Assembly (NCBI GenBank): GCA_945937975.1 | Contig: CAMEUD010000046.1 | Span: forward strand, 1 to 8,838 | DNA: 8,838 nt | Direction of reading: 5' to 3' | From: an uncultured Clostridia bacterium | GTDB taxonomy: Bacteria; Bacillota; Clostridia; Christensenellales; UBA1242 | Part shown: positions 1 to 6,796 of the stretch, in pieces | Numbering within the stretch: position 1 is the stretch's first letter | How the letters are laid out: every line of letters starts with the position of its first letter | Made by a program: the position numbers and the translations under genes | Notes under the pieces: model-generated | What the model saw: the letters and a program-made list of their open reading frames with translations, nothing else | Told to the model about the DNA's origin: nothing | Database searches by the model: none

Positions 1-6
1 TCCTCC
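1..6 (-). promoter_or_regulatory. Ribosome binding site of the next gene (probably recA)
   Basis: The minus strand ends in TTTTGGAGGA, a strong Shine-Dalgarno sequence, the best in the window. Its start codon should lie within about 10 bases beyond base 1. In Firmicutes the gene after cinA is usually recA, so recA is the expected but unseen owner. Confidence 0.7.
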
Positions 7-20
7 AAAATTCTGTTTTT

Positions 21-26
21 ATTATA
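21..26 (-). promoter_or_regulatory. Possible -10 element for the gene beyond base 1
   Basis: A perfect TATAAT lies on the minus strand between the cinA-family stop and the ribosome site at the window edge. No convincing -35 sits 16-18 bases upstream (best TTAGGA), and TATAAT is easily met by chance in DNA this A+T-rich. A start near base 14 would give a short leader. No LexA/DinR-type box is visible in the 64-base gap. Confidence 0.25.
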
Positions 27-64
27 TAATATTTTTGTAAAAAATCCTAATATATAATTAAAAT

Positions 65-1279
65 TTATATAGTATTTTTATCTAAATGAAAATCATTTTT
101 CTTTAACTTTTTAATTAAATAAAAATAACTTGAAACTGTTGCTGAATCTATAATGTCTTTATAATTTCCCTTAAAAACATTTTTATATACATGAATTTCT
201 TTTCTATCTCCAACAGCAATGTAACACAGTCCATTTTGTGCATTATTAGTTGCAGTAAATTTACCTACATTTGAAACAACAACATCGGCATTTGAATTTT
301 TGATTAAGTTTACTGCCATTTGGTAAACAACATTTGGACTCACTTCTCCTTGTGTGTCAATTAAAGACTTATCAATTCCAAGGGTAGTCATTTTTGATTC
401 AATATTAGGAACAACAATGCTTTTATCAATATAGTTTACTGCATCATCTGCCTGTTTTACTAAATGACTGCAAATTTCTCCACAAGATATGTCTTCTGCA
501 AAACTTACTTTAATCTCGTTGAGTTTTAAAAGTTTGTATACAACTTTTTCAATAGGTATATCTTCAACTGAATAGATATATTTATCTAATTTCAAAAATA
601 CACTTTTTGCAATATCATCAAGGTCTTTATTTGTATCTATAGATTTTAGGACAATATCAACTTCCATTGGCTTTTCAAATAAGTTAATACTAACCTTGCT
701 TTTATTTTTTATCTCTGCTTCAATTACTTTTGATATTAAATCAATTCCAAGTCCAAAGGATTTGAATGTGTAACTTCTATATTTTTTCTTTTGTTCTTTT
801 AGAATATAATCCAAAACGACATCATCAAACATTATCCTTGCTTCATCGTAAATATTAGGTAAAACACAATATATGGTATTATTATGCTCAAGTATATACC
901 CTTGGGTTGTGTTTATTGGATTTACTATTGCTTGTGCTTGTGATGGCATTTTCCATTCATTTTCAACTTCTTTTTCCATTGGTTGATTTAATTTTTTGTA
1001 ATGTGCATATATCGAATTTTTTGCATAAGGATTTTCAATTATTACACTTTTTGTTACATCACATATATATTGATTTAATTTATCACAAGATTTATCAACC
1101 AAAAAAATTAAAATATCATTGCTATCAACACATTTAGAAAAATCAGCAGTGCATCCAATCACACACTGCTTATCAGTCTTTATATTACTCTTAAAGAAAC
1201 ATTCAGCAATATAGGCAGAAAGTAAATTTATTTGTTTGCCCATAAGTGCTTTATCTGAAATAGTATATATACTAACCAT
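65..1279 (-). CDS. cinA: CinA-family protein with degenerate active sites
   Basis: This 404-residue protein has the length and domain order of CinA: a MoaB-like domain (about 1-160), a linker domain (about 170-240) and a PncC-like C-terminal domain (about 245-395). Homology shows in PINTTQGYILEHNNTIYCVLP (121-141), matching the CinA NPxGTAPGF...LPG region, in FKSFGLGID (172-180), and in LCYIAVG (351-357). CinA normally hydrolyses ADP-ribose and/or deamidates NMN in pyridine nucleotide recycling. Here the N-terminal GGLGPTxDD signature is absent. The C-terminal AESCTGG becomes AEDISCGE (261-268), the TYSNxxK tyrosine is lost although K296 remains, and VTGIAGP becomes SNVGKFT (336-342). The frame is intact, so I infer a catalytically dead or repurposed protein rather than a pseudogene. 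An AAAGGG ribosome site lies 4 bases before the ATG, and pgsA ends 24 bases upstream. The place next to pgsA fits cinA; the family call is fairly sure, activity is doubtful. Confidence 0.8.
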   Translation of the reverse strand: MVSIYTISDKALMGKQINLLSAYIAECFFKSNIKTDKQCVIGCTADFSKCVDSNDILIFLVDKSCDKLNQYICDVTKSVIIENPYAKNSIYAHYKKLNQPMEKEVENEWKMPSQAQAIVNPINTTQGYILEHNNTIYCVLPNIYDEARIMFDDVVLDYILKEQKKKYRSYTFKSFGLGIDLISKVIEAEIKNKSKVSINLFEKPMEVDIVLKSIDTNKDLDDIAKSVFLKLDKYIYSVEDIPIEKVVYKLLKLNEIKVSFAEDISCGEICSHLVKQADDAVNYIDKSIVVPNIESKMTTLGIDKSLIDTQGEVSPNVVYQMAVNLIKNSNADVVVSNVGKFTATNNAQNGLCYIAVGDRKEIHVYKNVFKGNYKDIIDSATVSSYFYLIKKLKKNDFHLDKNTI

Positions 1280-1303
1280 TTTTCCCTTTGTGTTTAAATT
1301 TTA

Positions 1304-1912
1304 TTATTCTTCTGTTTTCTTATCTTCTTTTAATACATCTTTGTTTTTTATCATATAGTTTAGCATTGACCAAATATTAAGTATAACACCTATACCAATA
1401 GCAACATAGCAAATTATTTTATAAACAAGCATAAATGTATCAAATTTTGGTGCTGTAAACATAATATTAAAATATGAAAGCAACATAAGCATTGCAACGG
1501 CAACATCAATAACTGCTGCTTTAACTTTTCCTAACTTATCTGCTGACATTATAAAATTTTTTGAAGCAGCAATTTGTCTAAATGCTGATATTACCATATC
1601 TCTGCCTGTAATTAAAACTGCAACAATTATTCCATATGGATTTGGAATTGTTCCATCAACAACAACTAAAAGCAAACTTGCAAAAATCAATATTTTGTCT
1701 GCATTTGTATCTAATAATTTCCCAAGGTCTGTTACCATATTATATTTTCTTGCAATTTTACCATCTAACATATCTGTGTAGATAGCCAAAACAAACAATC
1801 CCAAAGCAACTAATTTTCCCCATGCCCAGAATGTTTGCATATACATAAACATAATTATTGGTATAAGACAAATTCTAATTATGCTTAATTTGTTTGGTAA
1901 GTTCAATTTCAT
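1304..1912 (-). CDS. pgsA: CDP-diacylglycerol-glycerol-3-phosphate 3-phosphatidyltransferase
   Basis: PgsA transfers a phosphatidyl group from CDP-diacylglycerol to glycerol 3-phosphate, giving phosphatidylglycerol phosphate, the committed step to phosphatidylglycerol and cardiolipin in the cytoplasmic membrane. The 202-residue protein carries the complete CDP-alcohol phosphatidyltransferase motif: D47, D50, G51, A54, R55, G64, D68 and D72, the aspartates that bind the metal and act in catalysis. About six hydrophobic segments (roughly 10-25, 33-47, 73-90, 92-108, 131-150, 160-182) fit the family's six-helix membrane fold, and the N-terminal NLPNKLSIIRICLIP is typical of PgsA. The C-terminal tail is short, charged and lysine-rich. 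The ATG overlaps the rimO stop by one base (TAATG), and an AAAGGGGAA ribosome site about 10 bases upstream lies inside the end of rimO, so translation is probably coupled. A phosphatidylserine synthase is the main alternative, but the neighbours (rimO, cinA) favour pgsA. Confidence 0.95.
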   Translation of the reverse strand: MKLNLPNKLSIIRICLIPIIMFMYMQTFWAWGKLVALGLFVLAIYTDMLDGKIARKYNMVTDLGKLLDTNADKILIFASLLLVVVDGTIPNPYGIIVAVLITGRDMVISAFRQIAASKNFIMSADKLGKVKAAVIDVAVAMLMLLSYFNIMFTAPKFDTFMLVYKIICYVAIGIGVILNIWSMLNYMIKNKDVLKEDKKTEE

Positions 1913-3231
1913 TATTCTATTTCCCCTTTAAATACACCATCATTATAACTCAAAATTTTAACATTGTAAAATTTTCCACACTCAATATTATTATTATCTT
2001 CTATCTCAAAAATAAAATCAACTTGTGGAGATTGATATTCATCTCTGCCATAAAAATTTCCATTGTTTTCATCAAAATAGTCAATAAGTACTTTTACAAC
2101 TTGTCCAACTCTTGCATTGTTTAAGTTATCAGCAACTTCTTGTTGCACTTTTTCTATTTTTTTCAACCTATGTTTTTTTATAAAGTTTGGTACTTGACCT
2201 AACATATAATATGCTTTTGTTTTTTCTTCTCTATAAAATGGGAAAAATCCAACATTATTTAATTTTGACTCTTTTACAAAATTTAATAATTTTTTAAATT
2301 GATAATGTGTTTCTCCTGGAAACCCTACTATGTATGTTGACCTAATTGCAATATTTGGATATTTTGTTTTTAATTTTGAAATTAATTCCCTTGTTTGTTT
2401 TTCATCGCAATTACGATTCATATCTTTTAATATTTTATTATCAATATGTTGAAGTGGAATATCTAAATACTTACAAATTTTTGGATTATTTTCTACAAAC
2501 TCTAATAATTCATCTGTTACCATTTCTGGATAACAATAATGCAATCTTATCCACTCAACACCTTTTATTTTGCTTAACTTGTCTAATAATTCAATTAAAC
2601 AATTTTTCTTGTATAAATCTTCACCATATCTAGTTATATCTTGTGCAACAATGATTAACTCCTTAACCCCTTGACTGGCGAGTGTTTTTGCTTCTTTAAT
2701 TAAATCGTCCAGTGGGACTGAACGGTATCTTCCCCTAATTCTTGGGATTGTGCAATACGCACAGCCATTATTACAGCCATCAGCGATTTTAAGATAAGCA
2801 TAATGACTATATGTTGTAAGCAATCTTTCATTTCCACGATACTTGTTTTTATATTCAACATTATATAAGCCAAATATAATTGACAAAATTGTATCATTAT
2901 CTTTTATTTTAACAAAAGCATCAACTTCTGGAAATTCTTTTTTAATATCATCGAAATATCTTTCAGTTAAACAACCTGTAACAATAATTTTTTCGCATTT
3001 TAATTTTTTTTGATTAATAGCAATCAATATATTGTCTATTGCTTCTTTCACTGCTGGTGCAATAAATGAACAGGTATTGACTATAATGATTTCTGCATCA
3101 TTTATATCATCAATAACTGTAAATCCATATTCTCTAATTTTCCCTAGCATATGCTCTAAGTCAACTCTGTTTTTATCACAGCCTAAACTTATTGCACTAA
3201 CTTTTTTTTCTAATAGTTCTTTTTCTTCCAT
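1912..3231 (-). CDS. rimO: Ribosomal protein S12 methylthiotransferase RimO
   Basis: RimO is a radical SAM enzyme that methylthiolates a conserved aspartate of ribosomal protein S12. This 439-residue protein is full length. The N-terminal methylthiotransferase domain (about 10-130) holds the three ligands of the auxiliary 4Fe-4S cluster: C18 (SLGCDKN), C54 (NTCSF) and C87 (TGCLTERY). The radical SAM domain has the cluster motif CNNGCAYC (C153, C157, C160), followed by TIPRIRGRYRS. A C-terminal TRAM domain (about 375-439) includes GRDEYQSPQVD. RimO is separated from the tRNA enzyme MiaB by SLGCDKNRVD, RLHYCYPE (229-236), YREEKTKA where MiaB has YSPREGT, and the YxxxPxxD pattern in TRAM. The start codon overlaps the ftsK stop by one base, with only a weak GGTGAT site before it, so it is probably translated by coupling to ftsK. 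No key residue is missing. Confidence 0.96.
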   Translation of the reverse strand: MEEKELLEKKVSAISLGCDKNRVDLEHMLGKIREYGFTVIDDINDAEIIIVNTCSFIAPAVKEAIDNILIAINQKKLKCEKIIVTGCLTERYFDDIKKEFPEVDAFVKIKDNDTILSIIFGLYNVEYKNKYRGNERLLTTYSHYAYLKIADGCNNGCAYCTIPRIRGRYRSVPLDDLIKEAKTLASQGVKELIIVAQDITRYGEDLYKKNCLIELLDKLSKIKGVEWIRLHYCYPEMVTDELLEFVENNPKICKYLDIPLQHIDNKILKDMNRNCDEKQTRELISKLKTKYPNIAIRSTYIVGFPGETHYQFKKLLNFVKESKLNNVGFFPFYREEKTKAYYMLGQVPNFIKKHRLKKIEKVQQEVADNLNNARVGQVVKVLIDYFDENNGNFYGRDEYQSPQVDFIFEIEDNNNIECGKFYNVKILSYNDGVFKGEIE

Positions 3232-5945
3232 TATTCATCACCAAATAACTCTTCATATTCTTCCATTGTAATTAAAACAGTTCTTGGTTTACTGCCATCT
3301 GCCGGAGATATAAAGTTCTTTTCTTGCATTTGGTCAATAATTCTTGCTGCTCTTGGATAGCCAATAACCAAACGTCTTTGTAACATCGAAATTGATGCCT
3401 GCCCATTTTCAATTACGCATTTTACTGCCTGTGGAAGCAATGGGTCTGTTCCATCTTCTCCAGATGATTCGCCATTATTTTGACTGAATACATCTTGTTT
3501 TTGTGGATTTTGTATAAAGTTCTCTACACTGCTATCAAAATCATATTCACTATTTTTTTCTTTTACAAAATCAACAATATTACCAACTTCTTGAGTTGTA
3601 ACAAAACAACCTTGAATTCTGCGTGGTTCTGGTGCATCATTAGGCTTATATAACATATCACCACGACCAAGCAATTTTTCTGCACCTGCTTGGTCCAAAA
3701 TTGTTTTACTATCTGCAAAACTCATAAGTTTAAATGAAATTCTTGATGGGAAGTTGTTTTTCATTGTACCTGTAATAACATCAACAGAAGGTCTTTGTGT
3801 TGCAAGAATCAAGTGAATACCTGCTGCTCTTGATTTTTGAGCAAGACGAGCAATCTTTTCTTCAACTTCTTTCTTTGATGTCATAAATAAGTCTGCAACT
3901 TCATCAATTATTATTACGATATAAGGCATTTTATCTGCCTTACCTTCTAACACATCACTACTTGAGTTATATTCTCCAATGTCCTTTGTTCTTGAATTTC
4001 TAAACATTGTATAACGTCTTTCCATTTCATCAACTGCCCAAGTGAGAGAGTTTAACGCTTTATCACTTTCGGTAATTACATTTGGAACTAGCAAATGTGG
4101 TAAGCCATTGTATATCGAAAATTCAACTTGTTTTGGGTCAATTAAGATAAGTCTAACATCATCTGGAGATGTTTTGTATATTAAACTTAAGATAACAGCA
4201 TTAAGACAAACTGATTTACCACTACCAGTTGAACCAGCAACAAGTAAGTGTGGCATTTTTGCCAAATTACATAATCTTACGCTACCCGTTATATCTTTAC
4301 CTAAAACAAAGGTTAAAGGATTTTTTGAATTTTGAAATTCTTGAGAAACAATCATATCTCTAAGACCAACAGTTGCTATTTTTTCATTTGGCACTTCAAT
4401 ACCAACTGCACTTTTCCCTGGAATTGGTGCTTCAATACGAATATCTCCATTTGCAGCCAAGTTATATGCAATATCTTCTGTGTGTGCAAGTATTTTTTTA
4501 ACAGACACACCTGCTGGCATTTCAATTTCATATCTAGTTACTGCTGGACCAACAACTGCATTGACTACCTTTGCTGGTATACCAAATTGTTCCAAAGATT
4601 CTTCAAGTTGAGTTCTTTTTTGCATAACATCTTCATTTAATTCACTTAAATCCATTGATTTTGTTGTGAGTAAATCAAAAGTTGGATAAACATACTTTAA
4701 ATGTTTCTTTGGTTTTATTATTTCTGGTTCTTTTATCTTTTGTTGTTCTACCTTTGGTTTTACGAATGTTGGTTCTTTGTTTATTTGTGTTTTTTCATTT
4801 TGAATATTATTATCTAATTTAGACTTTTCATTTGAAGTAGATAATTCTTTAAGAATTCTTGTTGTAAAATCATCAGTATTATCATCTTTTGTTTCTTTAT
4901 TTTGAGTATTTGTGATTGTTTGTTCAATTTTTGGTTGGTCAACTCTTGGAGCAATAAATATTCCATTTGAAGTTGAATCAAAATTGGAATCTTGTCCATT
5001 TGTTAAACCTTCGTTTTCATGAATAATAAACTCAGGCTGTTGTGCCGGCTGAGTTATAGTTGTATTACTATTTTTTAAACTATTAATAGTATTTTGAGCA
5101 ACAGGAGTCAATGTTGGTTTTTTATCTCTATATTTTTTCATATCAATCGTTTCATTAGGTTGAGTTAAGAGATATGCTTTAAGAGATGCTGAATCCTCAA
5201 ATTTAGGTTTTTGTTCTATTGGTTGTTCTTCAGAAATATAATTTGATTTAATTAAACCAAGTTTTCTTCTTGCGATGTCTTCTTCTGGTTCATTTTCAAC
5301 TTTTGCATCAAGTACAATATTAACTTTTTCTTTTGGTTGTTCTTTCTTTACTTCTTTTTCATTTTTTGGAAGTAATACTGGCTCAACAGATGGCACAATA
5401 CTATTAATTGTTACAGGTTTTTTAAGAATTTGCGACCTATTGAGATAGTAAATATAATCAGCAAGTAATGCACCAAATATAATAAGTGAAATACTAAACA
5501 AAATATATGCACCAGCTTTATTCAATATAAACACTATTGGTGCAGTAAGTATTCCACATATTATTCCCCCTGCTGTCATCTTTTGAGTATAACATCTACC
5601 CAAATACTCAAAAAAAGTTCCACTTGTATCAATGAATAAAAGATGCAAGATACACAACAGTGATAAAATTGCACATGATAAATAAATTATATATTTTGTT
5701 GTCATAACATATTTTTTGTTATTTATAAGAGCAACTCCAATAACAAAAGTTGTTATGAAAAGTGGAAATGCAAATAAACCGAATACACCAAATAAAAACG
5801 ATTTCAAAAATGGTATAATATTTGTAAGCAAAATAAAGAATACCACTGTTGAAACTGCAACAAGTGTTATTCCTGTTATTTTGTTCTTTTCTTTTTGTGA
5901 TTTTTTAACTTTCTTTGGTTCATTAGACAAATTATAAACTGCCAC
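3231..5945 (-). CDS. ftsK: FtsK/SpoIIIE-family DNA translocase
   Basis: This is a membrane-anchored hexameric ATPase that pumps double-stranded DNA through the division septum, clearing the chromosome terminus or, in spore formers, filling the forespore. The 904-residue protein shows four or five membrane segments (about 24-45, 50-73, 83-105, 122-142, 145-168), then a polar linker (about 190-415) rich in K, E, Q, N and T with recurring PKxEQ-like bits. The alpha/beta motor (about 420-800) has Walker A GSTGSGKS (571-578), Walker B IVIIIDE (676-682) and LATQRPSVDVITG. A gamma winged-helix domain (about 835-900) with MLQRRLVIGYPRAARIID reads orientation sequences. The start is GTG, chosen for its GAGAGGT ribosome site and because the next methionine is residue 81. 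It leads a unit with rimO and pgsA and has its own likely promoter in the 64-base gap. FtsK and SpoIIIE roles cannot be told apart from sequence alone. Confidence 0.96.
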   Translation of the reverse strand: MAVYNLSNEPKKVKKSQKEKNKITGITLVAVSTVVFFILLTNIIPFLKSFLFGVFGLFAFPLFITTFVIGVALINNKKYVMTTKYIIYLSCAILSLLCILHLLFIDTSGTFFEYLGRCYTQKMTAGGIICGILTAPIVFILNKAGAYILFSISLIIFGALLADYIYYLNRSQILKKPVTINSIVPSVEPVLLPKNEKEVKKEQPKEKVNIVLDAKVENEPEEDIARRKLGLIKSNYISEEQPIEQKPKFEDSASLKAYLLTQPNETIDMKKYRDKKPTLTPVAQNTINSLKNSNTTITQPAQQPEFIIHENEGLTNGQDSNFDSTSNGIFIAPRVDQPKIEQTITNTQNKETKDDNTDDFTTRILKELSTSNEKSKLDNNIQNEKTQINKEPTFVKPKVEQQKIKEPEIIKPKKHLKYVYPTFDLLTTKSMDLSELNEDVMQKRTQLEESLEQFGIPAKVVNAVVGPAVTRYEIEMPAGVSVKKILAHTEDIAYNLAANGDIRIEAPIPGKSAVGIEVPNEKIATVGLRDMIVSQEFQNSKNPLTFVLGKDITGSVRLCNLAKMPHLLVAGSTGSGKSVCLNAVILSLIYKTSPDDVRLILIDPKQVEFSIYNGLPHLLVPNVITESDKALNSLTWAVDEMERRYTMFRNSRTKDIGEYNSSSDVLEGKADKMPYIVIIIDEVADLFMTSKKEVEEKIARLAQKSRAAGIHLILATQRPSVDVITGTMKNNFPSRISFKLMSFADSKTILDQAGAEKLLGRGDMLYKPNDAPEPRRIQGCFVTTQEVGNIVDFVKEKNSEYDFDSSVENFIQNPQKQDVFSQNNGESSGEDGTDPLLPQAVKCVIENGQASISMLQRRLVIGYPRAARIIDQMQEKNFISPADGSKPRTVLITMEEYEELFGDE

Positions 5946-5950
5946 TTTTT

Positions 5951-5957
5951 ACCTCTC
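5951..5957 (-). promoter_or_regulatory. Ribosome binding site fixing the GTG start of ftsK
   Basis: The minus strand reads GAGAGGT here, 5 bases before the GTG at 5945-5943. It is the only good Shine-Dalgarno match near the start of this frame, and no upstream ATG competes, so it decides for the GTG start codon. Confidence 0.75.
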
Positions 5958-5973
5958 GAATAATCTACATAAT

Positions 5974-6002
5974 ACTATACCACTATTCAAGATAAATTCC
6001 AA
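5974..6002 (-). promoter_or_regulatory. Likely sigma-A promoter for ftsK-rimO-pgsA-cinA
   Basis: On the minus strand TTGGAA (6002-5997, 4 of 6 to the -35 consensus) is followed after exactly 17 bases by TATAGT (5979-5974, 5 of 6 to the -10 consensus), with an extended -10 TG at 5982-5981. Transcription would start near 5967, leaving a leader of about 20 bases before the GTG of ftsK. It fills the 64-base gap after the deacetylase-like gene, where no terminator is visible, so read-through from upstream may also contribute. Confidence 0.5.
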
Positions 6003-6009
6003 GTGTTGT

Positions 6010-6723
6010 TTATAAAATATTTTCATAAACTGTTGTCAAATTATATCCTTCTTTTTGGTAAAATGCTAATACCTTGCCTAATATTTTGCTAGTAGATAAA
6101 GTTGGGTGCATTAAAATCAAATCTCCACCTTTTGGTTTATTTATTGCTCTTTGATACAATACATTTTCATCTTGGTCTCTCCAATCTATTGTATCCTTTG
6201 TCCACATAATTGTTTTATACCCCATACTTTGGGCGACCTTTAAAGTATTTTGACCAAAAGAACCACTTGGTGGAGCAAAAAGTTTTATATCATAATCAAA
6301 CAACTCTTTTACTACTTTGTGAGTAAGTTCCATTTCGCTTTTATTTTTCTCTAAAGACAACATTTTATGGTCTTTATGAAAATACCCATGATTACCAATT
6401 TCATGCCCATTATCTATTATTTTTTGAACTACTTCACTATTTTTTACAACCCAACACCCACCAACAAAAAATGTAGCTTTTGCATTGTACTCATTCAGTG
6501 TATTTAATATACTATCAATATATTCAGTACCCATATAAATATTTATCATAACAGAAACATTATTTTTTTCTCTGTTACCATAATAATAAGGAGAATATTC
6601 GTTTGAACTAAAAACAGCCGAAACTCCACCAATATAAGTAAGCGAAAATAATATAGCAAACATAAAGATTATTGCACCATTTACTATGTATCTTCTAAAA
6701 AATTTTTCTGATATCTTTCTCAT
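6010..6723 (-). CDS. PdaB/YlxY-like polysaccharide deacetylase-family protein, motif 1 altered
   Basis: This is a 237-residue CE4-fold (NodB homology) protein with one N-terminal hydrophobic segment (about 13-36) after a basic KKFFRR-type start, so the catalytic domain probably sits outside the membrane as a signal-anchored or secreted protein. CE4 enzymes remove acetyl groups from peptidoglycan sugars. Retained motifs are HGYFH (H112, H116, the metal-binding pair), DTIDW (177-181) and LILMH (202-206). Altered ones are motif 1, where the PdaB-type TFDxxWG reads INIYMG (60-65) so the catalytic aspartate is N61, and motif 3, where RPPxG reads APPSG (150-154). I infer reduced, changed or absent deacetylase activity, perhaps a binding or structural role. 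It follows pnp, as ylxY does in Bacillus, but a terminator separates them. No Shine-Dalgarno precedes the ATG and no other in-frame ATG, GTG or TTG lies between it and an upstream stop. The fold call is firm, the function open. Confidence 0.88.
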   Translation of the reverse strand: MRKISEKFFRRYIVNGAIIFMFAILFSLTYIGGVSAVFSSNEYSPYYYGNREKNNVSVMINIYMGTEYIDSILNTLNEYNAKATFFVGGCWVVKNSEVVQKIIDNGHEIGNHGYFHKDHKMLSLEKNKSEMELTHKVVKELFDYDIKLFAPPSGSFGQNTLKVAQSMGYKTIMWTKDTIDWRDQDENVLYQRAINKPKGGDLILMHPTLSTSKILGKVLAFYQKEGYNLTTVYENIL

Positions 6724-6724
6724 A

Positions 6725-6737
6725 GCATAATATATGC
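6725..6737. repeat. 13-bp palindrome abutting the deacetylase-like start codon
   Basis: GCATAATATATGC is an inverted repeat with 5-bp arms around a 3-base centre, ending 1 base before the start codon at 6723. On the minus strand it includes TATATT, a -10-like hexamer whose expected start point falls at or beside the ATG. It could be an operator over a promoter, a small hairpin in the leader, or chance in A+T-rich DNA. No good -35 hexamer is seen 16-18 bases upstream. Confidence 0.3.
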
Positions 6738-6758
6738 ATCAAAAATTTTTTCTATTAT

Positions 6759-6790
6759 AAAAAAAGAAGTAAATCATTAAGATTTACTTC
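6759..6790 (-). terminator. Intrinsic terminator of pnp
   Basis: On the minus strand a perfect 10-bp stem (GAAGTAAATC paired with GATTTACTTC, positions 6781-6790 and 6766-6775) encloses a 5-base loop (6776-6780) and is followed at once by seven T residues (6765-6759). It starts 6 bases after the pnp stop codon. The T run lies only on the minus-strand side, so it works for pnp transcripts and not in the reverse direction. The stem is A+T-rich, so some read-through into the deacetylase-like gene is possible. Confidence 0.9.
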
Positions 6791-6796
6791 AGTATT

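Noticed and set aside
39..72. A+T-only hairpin after the cinA-family stop followed by six T residues on the minus strand
   Set aside because: The stem needs a 3-base bulge and is almost all A-T pairs, so it would be too weak for a confident terminator call.
2346..2633. Plus-strand open frame of 95 codons opposite rimO
   Set aside because: Fully antisense to radical SAM coding sequence with no ribosome site; hydrophobic content is typical of shadows of A+T-rich genes.
4332..4640. Plus-strand open frame of 102 codons rich in Cys, Trp, Asn and Phe
   Set aside because: It lies wholly opposite the conserved motor region of ftsK, has no ribosome site, and its odd composition is what the antisense of that coding sequence would give.
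6009..6030. Near-palindrome TTTATAAAATATTTTCATAAA at the end of the deacetylase-like gene
   Set aside because: It is within coding sequence, all A-T, and has no T run after it, so it is not a terminator and is likely chance.
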